This document shows, one piece after another, positions 1 through 7,368 of a stretch of DNA of 28,422 nucleotides. Each line of letters starts with the position of its first letter. The first letter of the stretch is position 1. Position numbers and translations under genes: made by a program. The notes beneath the pieces were generated by a model. That model did no database searches and was not told the origin of the DNA. It was given only the letters and a program-made list of their open reading frames with translations. Source of the DNA: CAZECE01 sp964510525 (GTDB taxonomy: Bacteria; Pseudomonadota; Gammaproteobacteria; Pseudomonadales; JANQJO01). The stretch spans positions 1-28,422 of the forward strand of contig CAZECE010000148.1 in NCBI GenBank assembly GCA_964510525.1. The letters run 5' to 3'.

Positions 1-298
1 ACTTGTGGACAAACCCTTCGGGTATTGACCACAGGGCCCACAGCCTTAGCAGCAAAAAACCATGTTTATGAAATATAAAAGATCAAAAAGGAATGCGCTA
101 ACGCGCTACTAGAACCTGTCTAAAGAACGGGGTCCTCTTCATCTCCTACTCAAGTATAATCCGCTATTTCTAACGCTGACTAAATCAACTATAAGAAACC
201 TATACTTTCAGATAGTTGAATGTAAAGAAATTGCAGAAAATTTCCTATGCCATAACCAAGATGAAGCATTTGAGTTTATAAACGAGAAGCTTAAAGTT
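1..298 (+). other. AT-rich leader, possible lost 5' part of next gene
   Basis: No separate gene is recognised here. The frame of the following gene stays open upstream from 113 to 298 after a TAG at 110-112. The translation of about 200-298 (including EIAENF and FEFINEKLKVLN) looks like ordinary helical protein sequence. No ATG lies in that open stretch. An in-frame ATG at 62 is cut off by the TAG. The likely reading is that the true N-terminus lies upstream of the called start and has been lost or interrupted. Alternatively the stretch is only fortuitously open. Confidence 0.4.
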
Positions 299-1714
299 TT
301 GAATATACTTGAAAAAACCATTTGTGGGCATTATTTAGACATGTCTTTTGGTTTAGATTCCACAAGCAACTATTCCACCCGAGATCAGAAAAAGTACATT
401 GAAAAAGAATTAAACATAAAAATCTCTACTAACACCGTAAACCGGTATTTATGCCTAGACTTAATTATTAAGAACAGCATTCAAACTGATAAACCTTTAT
501 TTTTATTAATTCCTAGCAAAGAAGGTTCGATTACTGATCAAACATCTCCTCAAAGTGAAATTCTAAATTTATTCTATAACAGACAATCCAAAGCAAGTAA
601 ACTCTTGCTTACTAAGGCAAAGAAATTTGACTATAGCCCCTCAAATAAAAACTCAATGTCAAAAAAGGAACTTGAAAAAATAGAGAACCTTGAAAATTAT
701 TTTGCTAGCCAAGGTGATTTCAGTGCAACAGAACAATATGGCGCAACAGGTTTTCTTGAAGAACTTCAAGACCTGGAGAATGAAACTGAAGAAGTGGCCA
801 ACGCCAAAAAAATAGCGTTTCAAGAGGCCTTTAAGAAAACCGAAGAGGCCAAACTGATTGTTTTAGCGGAGTGGGATAAAGAGCAGCTGGATAAAGGAAA
901 TAAAGAAAAAACACGCAACCAAAACGCTTCAAAAAAAACAAAAAATAGAAGGCGCGCCAAATCAAAGAATGAAAGTTTCATAAACAAAAGCGCCACAAAC
1001 TCTAAAAGCACTTCACCCTCAACCACAACGAATCAAAACAAAACATCACCCACAAACCTGGAAGTAAAAAAAGGCACCACGCCCCAACCCAAAGAGAACT
1101 ACTCTCATTATTTAGAAACCATCACAGCGAAAAACATAAATACACACGCTAAAGAAGATGATGGTGACTGGATCAACATCCCTTTTGCCAAAACATATCA
1201 ATTAATGGCCAAATTTTTAAGCTCTCAGAAAAAGTATTCAACTATTTACATTCCCAAAGACATAGAACCTGTAACATGCACACAATTTAATAAAGTGGAT
1301 TTTTATGCCACTAAAGAGAAAAAAAGTGGCAGTAACGTCTGGCCGATCATAGAACATCTAAAAACAAGGCATCCTGACGATTTAGATTTTATTAGACATA
1401 ACATTGACGCGAAAACGTCAGCAAGTACAGGACACTCCGACCTAGAAAAAATCACTCACTTGATGCAATCGGTTATCGAAAAATCAAAACCTGAATCCGT
1501 AACGGAGTCCAACTACTTTATCAGTGAAAATGAACAAAAAATTCCAGTCAACGTTCTGAAAATATCAGCGAACATCACACTTGGAAACAAGAATAAAAAC
1601 GTCGTGTGTGTTTTTTCAAAACCAAGATCGGAGATAATCAAAACATTCAATCAAAATAATGAAAATACCTTGAAGCATGCCTTAGTGTTACGGACAATGT
1701 ATTTTCAAGAGTAG
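299..1714 (+). CDS. Unrecognised protein with possible N-terminal HTH
   Basis: I do not recognise this 471-residue protein. The called start is TTG with no convincing Shine-Dalgarno, and the frame is open upstream to 113, so the real start is uncertain. Residues 26-53 resemble a helix-turn-helix (QKKYIEKELNIKIS followed by NTVNRYL). Residues about 190-260 are a Lys/Asn/Ser/Thr-rich disordered stretch. Residues about 280-471 look like a folded domain with alternating strands and helices (GDWINIPFAKTYQLM, STIYIPKDIEP). No signal peptide or membrane segment is visible. The gene is AT-rich compared with the pilus and translation genes nearby and converges on the toxin-antitoxin pair, which fits acquired DNA. 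A DNA-binding or mobile-element protein is possible but unproven. Confidence 0.6.
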   Translation: MNILEKTICGHYLDMSFGLDSTSNYSTRDQKKYIEKELNIKISTNTVNRYLCLDLIIKNSIQTDKPLFLLIPSKEGSITDQTSPQSEILNLFYNRQSKASKLLLTKAKKFDYSPSNKNSMSKKELEKIENLENYFASQGDFSATEQYGATGFLEELQDLENETEEVANAKKIAFQEAFKKTEEAKLIVLAEWDKEQLDKGNKEKTRNQNASKKTKNRRRAKSKNESFINKSATNSKSTSPSTTTNQNKTSPTNLEVKKGTTPQPKENYSHYLETITAKNINTHAKEDDGDWINIPFAKTYQLMAKFLSSQKKYSTIYIPKDIEPVTCTQFNKVDFYATKEKKSGSNVWPIIEHLKTRHPDDLDFIRHNIDAKTSASTGHSDLEKITHLMQSVIEKSKPESVTESNYFISENEQKIPVNVLKISANITLGNKNKNVVCVFSKPRSEIIKTFNQNNENTLKHALVLRTMYFQE

Positions 1715-1733
1715 ATATAAGCTTTATATTTGA

Positions 1734-2108
1734 TTAGGTCTTCGAAAAATACCGAACATCCTGAAGCGAAGCAAAATCACTGTCTTGCGTCCATACCACT
1801 GCCTGATTCCTTTGCGCTGTTGCATAAATAATGCTATCGGCCAAAGGCAACTTATGCAGTACACCCAAATGCGCTGCCTCAATTGCCAAAGCGCTATCAA
1901 GTGGAATGACGTTGCCTTGCTCCATATGAGCTACACAATCTAATGCTAAATCCTCACTGGCTTGACGCAAAACACATTTAAAAACCTCCGTCAGCGTAAT
2001 GCCGGGCACTAAAAGCTTTTGTAAGTTTTCAATCGGCTTAGCAAAGTGTTTAGCATTATTATCACCAGCAAAATAAGAGAGCCATGCAGAAGAGTCCACA
2101 ACATTCAT
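1734..2108 (-). CDS. PIN-domain toxin (VapC-like ribonuclease)
   Basis: This 124-residue protein has the size and acidic residues of a PIN-domain endoribonuclease. They are Asp5 in the opening VVDSSAW strand, the Glu of LTEVFK near residue 41, the Asp of LADSIIYATA near 91, and the TQDSDF pair near 108-111. Family members usually cleave tRNA or mRNA with bound Mg or Mn when not held by their antitoxin. Its ATG overlaps the stop of the upstream AbrB-type gene by 4 bp (2105-2108), so the two are translationally coupled and form a type II toxin-antitoxin module. The start is fixed by that overlap and by the conserved first strand. The target RNA cannot be read from sequence. Confidence 0.9.
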   Translation of the reverse strand: MNVVDSSAWLSYFAGDNNAKHFAKPIENLQKLLVPGITLTEVFKCVLRQASEDLALDCVAHMEQGNVIPLDSALAIEAAHLGVLHKLPLADSIIYATAQRNQAVVWTQDSDFASLQDVRYFSKT

Positions 2109-2311
2109 AAACGATCGTCATCCCGCTCCACATCAGTATTAATCCCTTTAAGTATCCCTTTCATTTTTTTCATCGGCTTGATTGGAATCAATTCAATGCG
2201 ATTTCGATAGGTTAAAACCTGAATCTTTTGCCCAGAGACAATCCCCATAGCGTCACGCACTTCTTTAGGAATCACCACCTGAAATTTAGGGGAAACTGTA
2301 ACGGCTAACAT
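2105..2311 (-). CDS. AbrB/MazE-type antitoxin
   Basis: This 68-residue protein has an N-terminal SpoVT/AbrB swapped-hairpin DNA-binding domain (VTVSPKFQVVIPKEVR, then GIVSGQKIQVL). Its acidic tail (GILKGINTDVERDDDR) is of the kind that wraps and blocks a PIN toxin. The frame is open further upstream to 2392, but the ATG at 2311 is chosen because a GGAG lies 5 nt before it and the AbrB domain begins right there. It should bind the toxin encoded by the overlapping downstream gene and repress their shared promoter. An inverted repeat between the promoter and the start is a candidate binding site. Confidence 0.88.
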   Translation of the reverse strand: MLAVTVSPKFQVVIPKEVRDAMGIVSGQKIQVLTYRNRIELIPIKPMKKMKGILKGINTDVERDDDRL

Positions 2312-2317
2312 ACCAAC

Positions 2318-2331
2318 TCCATATCGATGGA
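2318..2331 (-). promoter_or_regulatory. Candidate antitoxin operator (inverted repeat)
   Basis: TCCAT-N4-ATGGA lies between the toxin-antitoxin promoter and the antitoxin ATG, next to the ribosome binding site. AbrB-type antitoxins commonly autorepress through such short dyads. The site is short, so binding is an inference. Confidence 0.4.
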
Positions 2332-2342
2332 AAAACAGTATT

Positions 2343-2371
2343 ACAATAGAGCAGTCGATCAAATTCGTCAA
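2343..2371 (-). promoter_or_regulatory. Sigma70-type promoter for toxin-antitoxin pair
   Basis: On the minus strand TTGACG (-35) and TATTGT (-10) are separated by exactly 17 bp and sit 32 bp ahead of the antitoxin ATG. The -35 box overlaps the pilY1 stop codon, so the module carries its own promoter tucked into the end of the pilus operon. Confidence 0.6.
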
Positions 2372-4707
2372 TACAACCGATGTCGCCGCCAACCTAAGGT
2401 ATTGATTTCGGGCTGAGCAGACACATTGATGTCCTCCCCAAAACGCAGCAACGTTCCACCTACTCGCAACAAAGCGCGATTATTGGGTCCAAAAAGTACC
2501 TGAGTCTGCTGCCCTAACCCTGCGGACTCGTCTTTTTCGATGTAACGCCCGGTACCGTAAAGATCCTCTCCCAAACGGTTGAAAGCGTTTAGAGAAGCGC
2601 CATCCAATATATTCAAAGCATACAAGCGAGTTTGCCCCCAATGTCGCCTCGAATCCTCACACGCATTTCTGGCCATTCGCTGTTGCTGTGGTACAAAAGT
2701 CGTCGCCCAGAGAACGTTGTTAAACAATAACGGCGACTGCAACACCTTTTCCCCCGCTCCACCGCGATGATGCCCTAACTCTAAGCGCCAACCACGCGTT
2801 CGTCCTGAAACTCTAATGCCAAACGCTGTCGTTAAATCCACTTCGGGCAATTCTTCCGCCGTCACGACACTGGGTAATTCAGCGGGCAGCGTCACTGGAT
2901 CAAACAGAACAAACAACGCCTCCGGCGTTTCGGTATCCTGCCAATCGTGCTGCAAACCAGAACCAAGCGCAATGGCCACTGCATTTTGACGCAGCGTTTT
3001 TCGAACCAAACCCACACTGGGGGTTTCGAAAAAATAGCGCGGCTTACTCCGCTCACCCAGTTCACCTCGTACGCTCAAATCCGCAACACGAGATACTTGA
3101 GCCAATTTGTCTAACGACATGGCCGCCTCAGTCGTGCCGTTATTAATCACCACACGAAACACCTGACCAGCAATATCAACCCCGTAAAATCGGTCAATCA
3201 AGCCATCATTGTTAAAGTCTAAGGGTTTGATTGACGTTACGATACTGTGCGTCAACTCCGACGTATCCGCCATAGAGTGCTGGGCCGCGGCCCACCAAAG
3301 CAAGGTTCCGGTTTCCGCATCCACGATATAAAAGCCAGCGCCCAAGGCTTTTTGTTGATCTCCAAAATTCCAAGGCGACACATCGTAAACATCGGGATCG
3401 TATCCGCCCGCAAAAATAATCACCGGACGTACCACAGGGCCCTCCGGTTGTTGAAACCGGATCTGCGCCAACACCGGCACTGACCACGTTTGACCTAATG
3501 CTCGATAAGGGCTGTTTTCGGGCGCCTCTTTACCGCCTTGCAACACAAAGCGCAGTTTTGGTTTAGGATCACGCCGATGCTGAGGGCCCGCCTGAGTCAC
3601 ATCCAGCGCGTAATAATTCGAACCACCACGCCGCATCCCCCCATACAACAACACATGATCCCCCTGCCGATGATCAATGACTCCATCTTGCTGTAAGCTG
3701 CCATTCGACTGCGCGACACGTTGATCCAACCGCCACGCAATCCAGGTGGCATCCAATCCATAACGTAATAGCTGAGTATCCCAGTCAGCCAGCTGATCCA
3801 ACCGAGTCGCGTTGGGTTGAAACGAAAAAATAGGATCACCACTGTTGGCATCAACCGCATGCAACCACCCTGTACTGGTACCAACAAACAGCGCATTCCA
3901 CTGCCGATCCGGATTCAAGGGTGGTTGCGGGTATTGCCCTTGATCGTAGCCAAAATTCACCAATAAAGGGGAGGCGTGCAGCGGTGCACCCCACTGAAAC
4001 GATGCATCAGATGGAAGCGGTGCATCAGAGGAGAGCGGAGCAGCAGATGACAGCGGCGTAATGGATAGAAGAGACGCATCAGGTTGCAAAGACTCCATAA
4101 AAAGCCCTGTATTTGCTGGACTCCATAACGCTCGGGCACCTCCCATCAGGGCATCACGCCCATCGATAACGCGAGTATCCCGTCGTGCTGGTTCCGGCCA
4201 GAAGCTGGCAGCGGTCTCTTTGACAACCTCCCCCACAAACGCAACCGACTCAGTGGCCACTCGACCTCGCTTATCTAAAATCTCACCGGTTTCAAAGTCG
4301 ATGCCATACCGTTTCACATTGCCTTGCCAAGTCGCCGTTGAACTGGGCTCAAACAACGAGACATACAGCTGATTAACGTGTTGCATTTGCGCAAACTGAT
4401 TAAGGCCAACATGAGACGCCAAGGCATAGCCTGAGCGGGCATCACAAGACAAACGCTCTGGCACTGGCCGTTCCGTCTCTTCGTCTGCCACAGTGGTTTG
4501 CTCTGCCTCAGTGAGGACATCTCGCCAATCAAAGAGCCATTCGTCAATATCGAAATTAAATGGCGTAGCACTGCGAAATTGCTCAATGTCCTTTGAAAGA
4601 ACCAAGGAACTGTGCAAGCTGAACAAACACCAAAAACTTAATTTGAATAACAGGCCTAATTTGAACAACAAGCCTAGCTTGAATAAGTCGCGACATACTC
4701 GAGACAT
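2368..4707 (-). CDS. pilY1: PilY1-type pilus tip protein, short form
   Basis: This 779-residue exported protein should cap the type IV pilus with the minor pilins and act in adhesion and extension/retraction control. A signal peptide covers about residues 1-38, with a repeat-built hydrophobic core. The C-terminal two thirds is the PilY1 beta-propeller: NALFVGTSTGWLHAVDANSG, then YYALDVT, then VIIFAGGYDP, then GFYIVDAETG. A calcium-loop motif DFNNDGLID is followed by FYGVDIAGQVF, the usual place for the PilY1 Ca site. The N-terminal half is short and shows no von Willebrand A domain or MIDAS motif, so it is smaller than the roughly 1100-residue classical PilY1. Its ATG, behind a GGGGGA, lies 34 bp inside the 3' end of pilX, indicating coupling. 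Confidence 0.88.
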   Translation of the reverse strand: MSRVCRDLFKLGLLFKLGLLFKLSFWCLFSLHSSLVLSKDIEQFRSATPFNFDIDEWLFDWRDVLTEAEQTTVADEETERPVPERLSCDARSGYALASHVGLNQFAQMQHVNQLYVSLFEPSSTATWQGNVKRYGIDFETGEILDKRGRVATESVAFVGEVVKETAASFWPEPARRDTRVIDGRDALMGGARALWSPANTGLFMESLQPDASLLSITPLSSAAPLSSDAPLPSDASFQWGAPLHASPLLVNFGYDQGQYPQPPLNPDRQWNALFVGTSTGWLHAVDANSGDPIFSFQPNATRLDQLADWDTQLLRYGLDATWIAWRLDQRVAQSNGSLQQDGVIDHRQGDHVLLYGGMRRGGSNYYALDVTQAGPQHRRDPKPKLRFVLQGGKEAPENSPYRALGQTWSVPVLAQIRFQQPEGPVVRPVIIFAGGYDPDVYDVSPWNFGDQQKALGAGFYIVDAETGTLLWWAAAQHSMADTSELTHSIVTSIKPLDFNNDGLIDRFYGVDIAGQVFRVVINNGTTEAAMSLDKLAQVSRVADLSVRGELGERSKPRYFFETPSVGLVRKTLRQNAVAIALGSGLQHDWQDTETPEALFVLFDPVTLPAELPSVVTAEELPEVDLTTAFGIRVSGRTRGWRLELGHHRGGAGEKVLQSPLLFNNVLWATTFVPQQQRMARNACEDSRRHWGQTRLYALNILDGASLNAFNRLGEDLYGTGRYIEKDESAGLGQQTQVLFGPNNRALLRVGGTLLRFGEDINVSAQPEINTLGWRRHRLY
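4004..4057. repeat. Three 18-bp tandem repeats inside pilY1
   Basis: Three near-identical 18-bp units begin at 4004, 4022 and 4040. They encode a Pro/Leu/Ser/Ala-rich linker (APLSSDAPLPSDAS) just before the propeller. The unit is a multiple of three, so copy-number change would keep the frame. Confidence 0.75.
4639..4692. repeat. 18-bp triplicate in pilY1 signal peptide / pilX 3' end
   Basis: Three diverged 18-bp units encode the repeated LFKLGL stretch that forms the hydrophobic core of the PilY1 signal peptide. The first and second units lie in pilY1 only. The third covers the end of pilX in another frame, and the pilX stop falls at the junction. Expansion would lengthen the signal peptide. 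Confidence 0.65.
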
Positions 4708-5291
4708 AAATCCCCCACAGATGGCATGACGGGCTCAGGCCCCTCCTCCGATACTGACGCAACCGAACGTGCTGATTGAATCGTCAACTGCTGAGGATCT
4801 CGGGGCACTCGATGCTGCCAAAACTGTTGCTCCAACACCCGCATGCGGCCAGGCTGTTGCACCTCAGCGACAGCGGTCGTCATATATTGATGCGCAGCAA
4901 ACCATTGCGCATCAGATCCCGAAGCGGCCATCACCTGCCCAGAACCACAAAACTCCGTCAATGAAATCACCCGAACCTGATTCAGTTGATGACGCTGCCA
5001 CTGATCGAAATCACGCACCCAATCGCAACCCCCTTCCCCAGCCGGAACAATGTCTGGCAGCAATGCCGGATCAAACGGGTTGGCCATCTGCTGCAAAGGC
5101 GCCAGTGCCGCAACGCCTTCACCTTGTATGCGTTGAAATACACAATGGAGTGATGTTTGAGCCGCTTCATTGACAGCCAAGTGCGCGTTCTGCCATAAAG
5201 CGCCGTTTTGTATCATCAAGGCCTCTTTTGCAGCGTTCGATGCAATGATTGAAAGAATCAACACCATCACCAAAACCGACATCACCAACAC
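4674..5291 (-). CDS. pilX: PilX-like minor pilin, leader apparently interrupted
   Basis: This 205-residue protein has the place (between pilW and pilY1), size and hydrophobic N-terminal helix of PilX (VLVMVLILSIIASNAAKEAL). PilX links the minor-pilin tip complex to PilY1. The longest open frame starts at a GTG at 5291, but that version has no prepilin leader. In the same frame just upstream, TTG at 5312 begins M-R-D-G-V, followed by TGA at 5295-5297, then V-V-L-V-M. Reading through the TGA would give a normal Gly-cleavage leader directly joined to the helix. A single base change (for example TCA to TGA) would explain this. The present gene may therefore be a recent pseudogene, a sequencing error, or use a GTG start with an unprocessed anchor. 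The lack of Glu5 is normal for PilX. Confidence 0.72.
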   Translation of the reverse strand: MLVMSVLVMVLILSIIASNAAKEALMIQNGALWQNAHLAVNEAAQTSLHCVFQRIQGEGVAALAPLQQMANPFDPALLPDIVPAGEGGCDWVRDFDQWQRHQLNQVRVISLTEFCGSGQVMAASGSDAQWFAAHQYMTTAVAEVQQPGRMRVLEQQFWQHRVPRDPQQLTIQSARSVASVSEEGPEPVMPSVGDLCLEYVATYSS

Positions 5292-5315
5292 AACTCAAAC
5301 CCCATCACGCAATGA

Positions 5316-6200
5316 CTAAAGCGCCCACCGACGCCCTACGTTCGGCAAATGAACCAAGGATTCATAAGAACGACGCAGCACACCATCATCCCAACCGTCC
5401 TGATCACTTTGCCCACCCTGTTCCTCATGCCCCTGTTCCTCATGCCCCTGAACCGAGTAAACCTGATCCAATACCTGATATGTCGATTGTTGATCTAATA
5501 CGCCCTCATTTCTGAGCCTGGGCGCATCCTGAGCGGCCAGCAACACCCCCAGCTTGATCGCAACCACTTCTTGCTCCGACGGCTGCCACTGATTGAAATT
5601 AACATAACTTTCGATCCCAGAATCCGCTCCACCCATCAAAGGCCGCACACCATACAGGACTTGAAAACTCGCGACACCATCCACCAGAATGCCCCGACCT
5701 TCTACCGGCGGCACCCAAGTCTCGCTCAATTCAGCCAACCGACCTGGAAAAAAATAGCGACAGACCAGCTGATAATGGTCCGGGCGATTGGTGTCTTCTT
5801 GTACCAAAATTTGACTCCACACCACCCGCTCGGCATCCGTTAACGTGAGATCTGGTTCAAAAGCCGCTCCGGTACAGAGCTGATCACCCGATGAACTCAA
5901 GCGCCTTTGAACTGTAATCTGATCAAAAAAATGGCCATCCGATGAGGCATGAACAACAACAGGGGACACCGGCTCCAACGCCAGCTCACCATTGAAGCCC
6001 GCTCGTTCCAGTTCTTCTTTGATAAAGGTGAGACCAAACTGCGCGTTTTCATATACGCCTACCAAACCCGTTTGCAGTTGAGCGGAGCGACTTTGAACGC
6101 CAAGAAGTTGCACCAGGATCACACCAATCAGCCCACTCAGCGCACCCGCTACCAACAGTTCAACAAAGGTTAATCCACGTTGACGATACAACGGACTCAC
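5316..6200 (-). CDS. pilW: PilW-type minor pilin
   Basis: This 294-residue prepilin has a short leader ending RQRG, then LTFVELL with Glu at mature position 5, and a long hydrophobic helix (residues about 10-35). It should be processed by the PilD peptidase and join the minor-pilin complex that primes type IV pilus assembly. The GTG start at 6200 lies directly after the pilV TAG (6201-6203). The order pilV-pilW-pilX-pilY1 supports the name, since sequence alone is weakly conserved. The C-terminal part carries a short Gln/Glu/Gly/His repeat (HEEQGHEEQGGQ) that is low-complexity and exposed in appearance. Confidence 0.85.
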   Translation of the reverse strand: MSPLYRQRGLTFVELLVAGALSGLIGVILVQLLGVQSRSAQLQTGLVGVYENAQFGLTFIKEELERAGFNGELALEPVSPVVVHASSDGHFFDQITVQRRLSSSGDQLCTGAAFEPDLTLTDAERVVWSQILVQEDTNRPDHYQLVCRYFFPGRLAELSETWVPPVEGRGILVDGVASFQVLYGVRPLMGGADSGIESYVNFNQWQPSEQEVVAIKLGVLLAAQDAPRLRNEGVLDQQSTYQVLDQVYSVQGHEEQGHEEQGGQSDQDGWDDGVLRRSYESLVHLPNVGRRWAL

Positions 6201-6770
6201 CTAAACGGACCTGCCCAAGCTTAACCAAGCACACTCCGTCTTGGCATCATCGCAAGCGGCATCGGCTGATAAACCAGACCACCGCACCCGAACACATGTC
6301 TCCAACGTCAACGGACAGCGGGCGACACTCATTCGTCCATAGGGCAGCTGGTAGGCCGCGAGTCGTTGTAAATAGGCAATGTCACGCGTTGCCATCAAAT
6401 CCCCCGCGCACAGCACCCCCAAACACCCATGGGCATCAGGCACCTCGGCCAAAGCCGGATCAACTGCCAAGGAATCCCATACAGCAGCATTCAAATAAAC
6501 GCTTCGCCCAACCTGATTTAACCGAATATACGTCAGCGCCTCTTGAGCCAATAAGCCGGCCTGAAAACGCCATTGAGTCGACTGAGTCGCTTGCGCGGTG
6601 TGCAAATGAAGAACAGAAAGAGACGTCGCCGAAAGCGAGATCAAGGTTAAAGAGACCAGTACTTCTACCAACGACAAACCGGCCGAAAAACGAAACGCCC
6701 CTGTTTTTTTAACAAATCGATTATGGACCTGTCGTTTATAGACAAGCCCCCTATGGACAACACAACGCAT
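6201..6770 (-). CDS. pilV: PilV-type minor pilin
   Basis: This 189-residue prepilin has Gly31 before the cleavage site, then LSLVEVLVSLTLIS with Glu at +5 and a hydrophobic helix. The body contains Cys residues (ARCPLTLETC, AACDDAKTEC) likely to form disulphides. The frame is open back to 6851, but that runs into tRNA-Pro, so the start is placed at ATG 6770, with GGAA 8 nt upstream. This leaves an unusually long, basic 31-residue leader; no shorter standard start exists in frame. It is the first gene of the minor-pilin operon, 36 bp downstream of the tRNA 3' end. No terminator is seen in the gap, so read-through transcription from the tRNA promoter is possible. Confidence 0.82.
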   Translation of the reverse strand: MRCVVHRGLVYKRQVHNRFVKKTGAFRFSAGLSLVEVLVSLTLISLSATSLSVLHLHTAQATQSTQWRFQAGLLAQEALTYIRLNQVGRSVYLNAAVWDSLAVDPALAEVPDAHGCLGVLCAGDLMATRDIAYLQRLAAYQLPYGRMSVARCPLTLETCVRVRWSGLSADAACDDAKTECAWLSLGRSV

Positions 6771-6806
6771 AGGCAATTCCAGAAGAAACATGACTGACGT
6801 CATTAT

Positions 6807-6883
6807 TGGTCGGGACGGAGTGATTCGAACACTCGACCCCCACAACCCCATTGTGGTGCGCTACCAGGCTGCGCTACGCCCCG
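6807..6883 (-). tRNA. tRNA-Pro (anticodon GGG)
   Basis: A complete 77-nt cloverleaf is readable. The acceptor stem CGGGGCG pairs with CGUCCCG (one G-U), followed by discriminator A and encoded CCA. The D arm contains AGCCTGGTAGC. The anticodon stem CCACA/TGTGG encloses the loop ATGGGGT, giving GGG at positions 34-36. The T arm contains GTTCGAATC. tRNA-Pro next to ihfA is a common arrangement in gammaproteobacteria. Confidence 0.97.
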
Positions 6884-6897
6884 AAACCAGAACGCGG

Positions 6898-6926
6898 ATT
6901 CTACTAAGAATTGGAGAATGATTGAA
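6898..6926 (-). promoter_or_regulatory. Putative tRNA-Pro promoter
   Basis: On the minus strand TTCAAT and TAGAAT are spaced by 17 bp. A GC-rich discriminator (CCGCG) follows, as in stringently controlled stable-RNA promoters. The -10 box ends 14 bp before the mature tRNA. The -35 match is weak. Confidence 0.5.
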
Positions 6927-7025
6927 GGACTAAAACCCTTAAAGAACTTAAAACAGCTTTAAATAGCGAAAGAAAAAATAGCAAAAGACGTTAAATCACT
7001 TAGAAAGCACTTTGAAAAAAAGCAA

Positions 7026-7364
7026 CTAGTCTTCGTCTGAATCGTCTGAGAAATCAACAGGGGCTTCCGAGCCACTCTGATGAGCATCCACTCGAGCTTT
7101 GAGCTTTTGACCCGCTTTAAACGTAACCACACGACGTGCAGTAATCGGGATTTCTTCGCCTGTTTTTGGGTTACGACCGGGTCTAGGTGTTTTATTGCGC
7201 AAATCAAAGTTGCCAAAACCGGACAATTTAATGTCCTCATTGGCTTCTAAGGCCGACCGTATTTCTTCAAAAAAGCACTCGACAAGCTGCTTGGCATCCA
7301 ACTTACTGATACCCAAATCTTCAAATAAACGATCCGCTAAATCTTGCTTTGTTAACGCACCCAT
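7026..7364 (-). CDS. ihfA: Integration host factor subunit alpha
   Basis: This 112-residue nucleoid protein pairs with IHF-beta to bend DNA sharply at specific sites in transcription, recombination and replication. It follows the family end to end: ALTKQDLADRLFEDLG, the dimer core KQLVECFFEEIRSALE, the DNA-minor-groove arm RPGRNPKTGEEIPITARRVV, then FKAGQKLKARV. The last 13 or so residues are an acidic tail (VDFSDDSDED) that makes it longer than the usual ~99 residues. The start ATG has AAGGAA 8 nt upstream, lying within the last codons of pheT, and the pheT stop is only 4 bp away, so the two are coupled. Confidence 0.97.
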   Translation of the reverse strand: MGALTKQDLADRLFEDLGISKLDAKQLVECFFEEIRSALEANEDIKLSGFGNFDLRNKTPRPGRNPKTGEEIPITARRVVTFKAGQKLKARVDAHQSGSEAPVDFSDDSDED

Positions 7365-7368
7365 GATT

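Noticed and set aside
1..50. TGTGGACAA and TTGACCACA as DnaA boxes or an origin
   Set aside because: Each differs from the consensus, only two are seen, and no origin genes or AT-rich unwinding region are next to them.
2312..2392. Longer antitoxin starting at 2392
   Set aside because: The extra 27 residues do not belong to the AbrB domain, would cover the promoter, and lack a ribosome site, whereas ATG 2311 has GGAG.
5289..5312. TGA recoding (selenocysteine or altered genetic code) to explain pilX
   Set aside because: Other genes here end normally at TGA or other stops, no SECIS-like element was seen, and a selenocysteine in a pilin leader is implausible.
6795..6802. TGACGTCA palindrome between tRNA-Pro and pilV
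   Set aside because: An 8-bp palindrome occurs by chance often enough, and no matching second site or known regulator supports it.
6773..6851. pilV starting at 6851
   Set aside because: That start would place coding sequence inside tRNA-Pro. ATG 6770 has a ribosome-site-like GGAA and avoids the tRNA.
6959..7240. A 93-residue minus-strand frame overlapping ihfA
   Set aside because: It is an out-of-frame shadow of ihfA, which is unambiguous.
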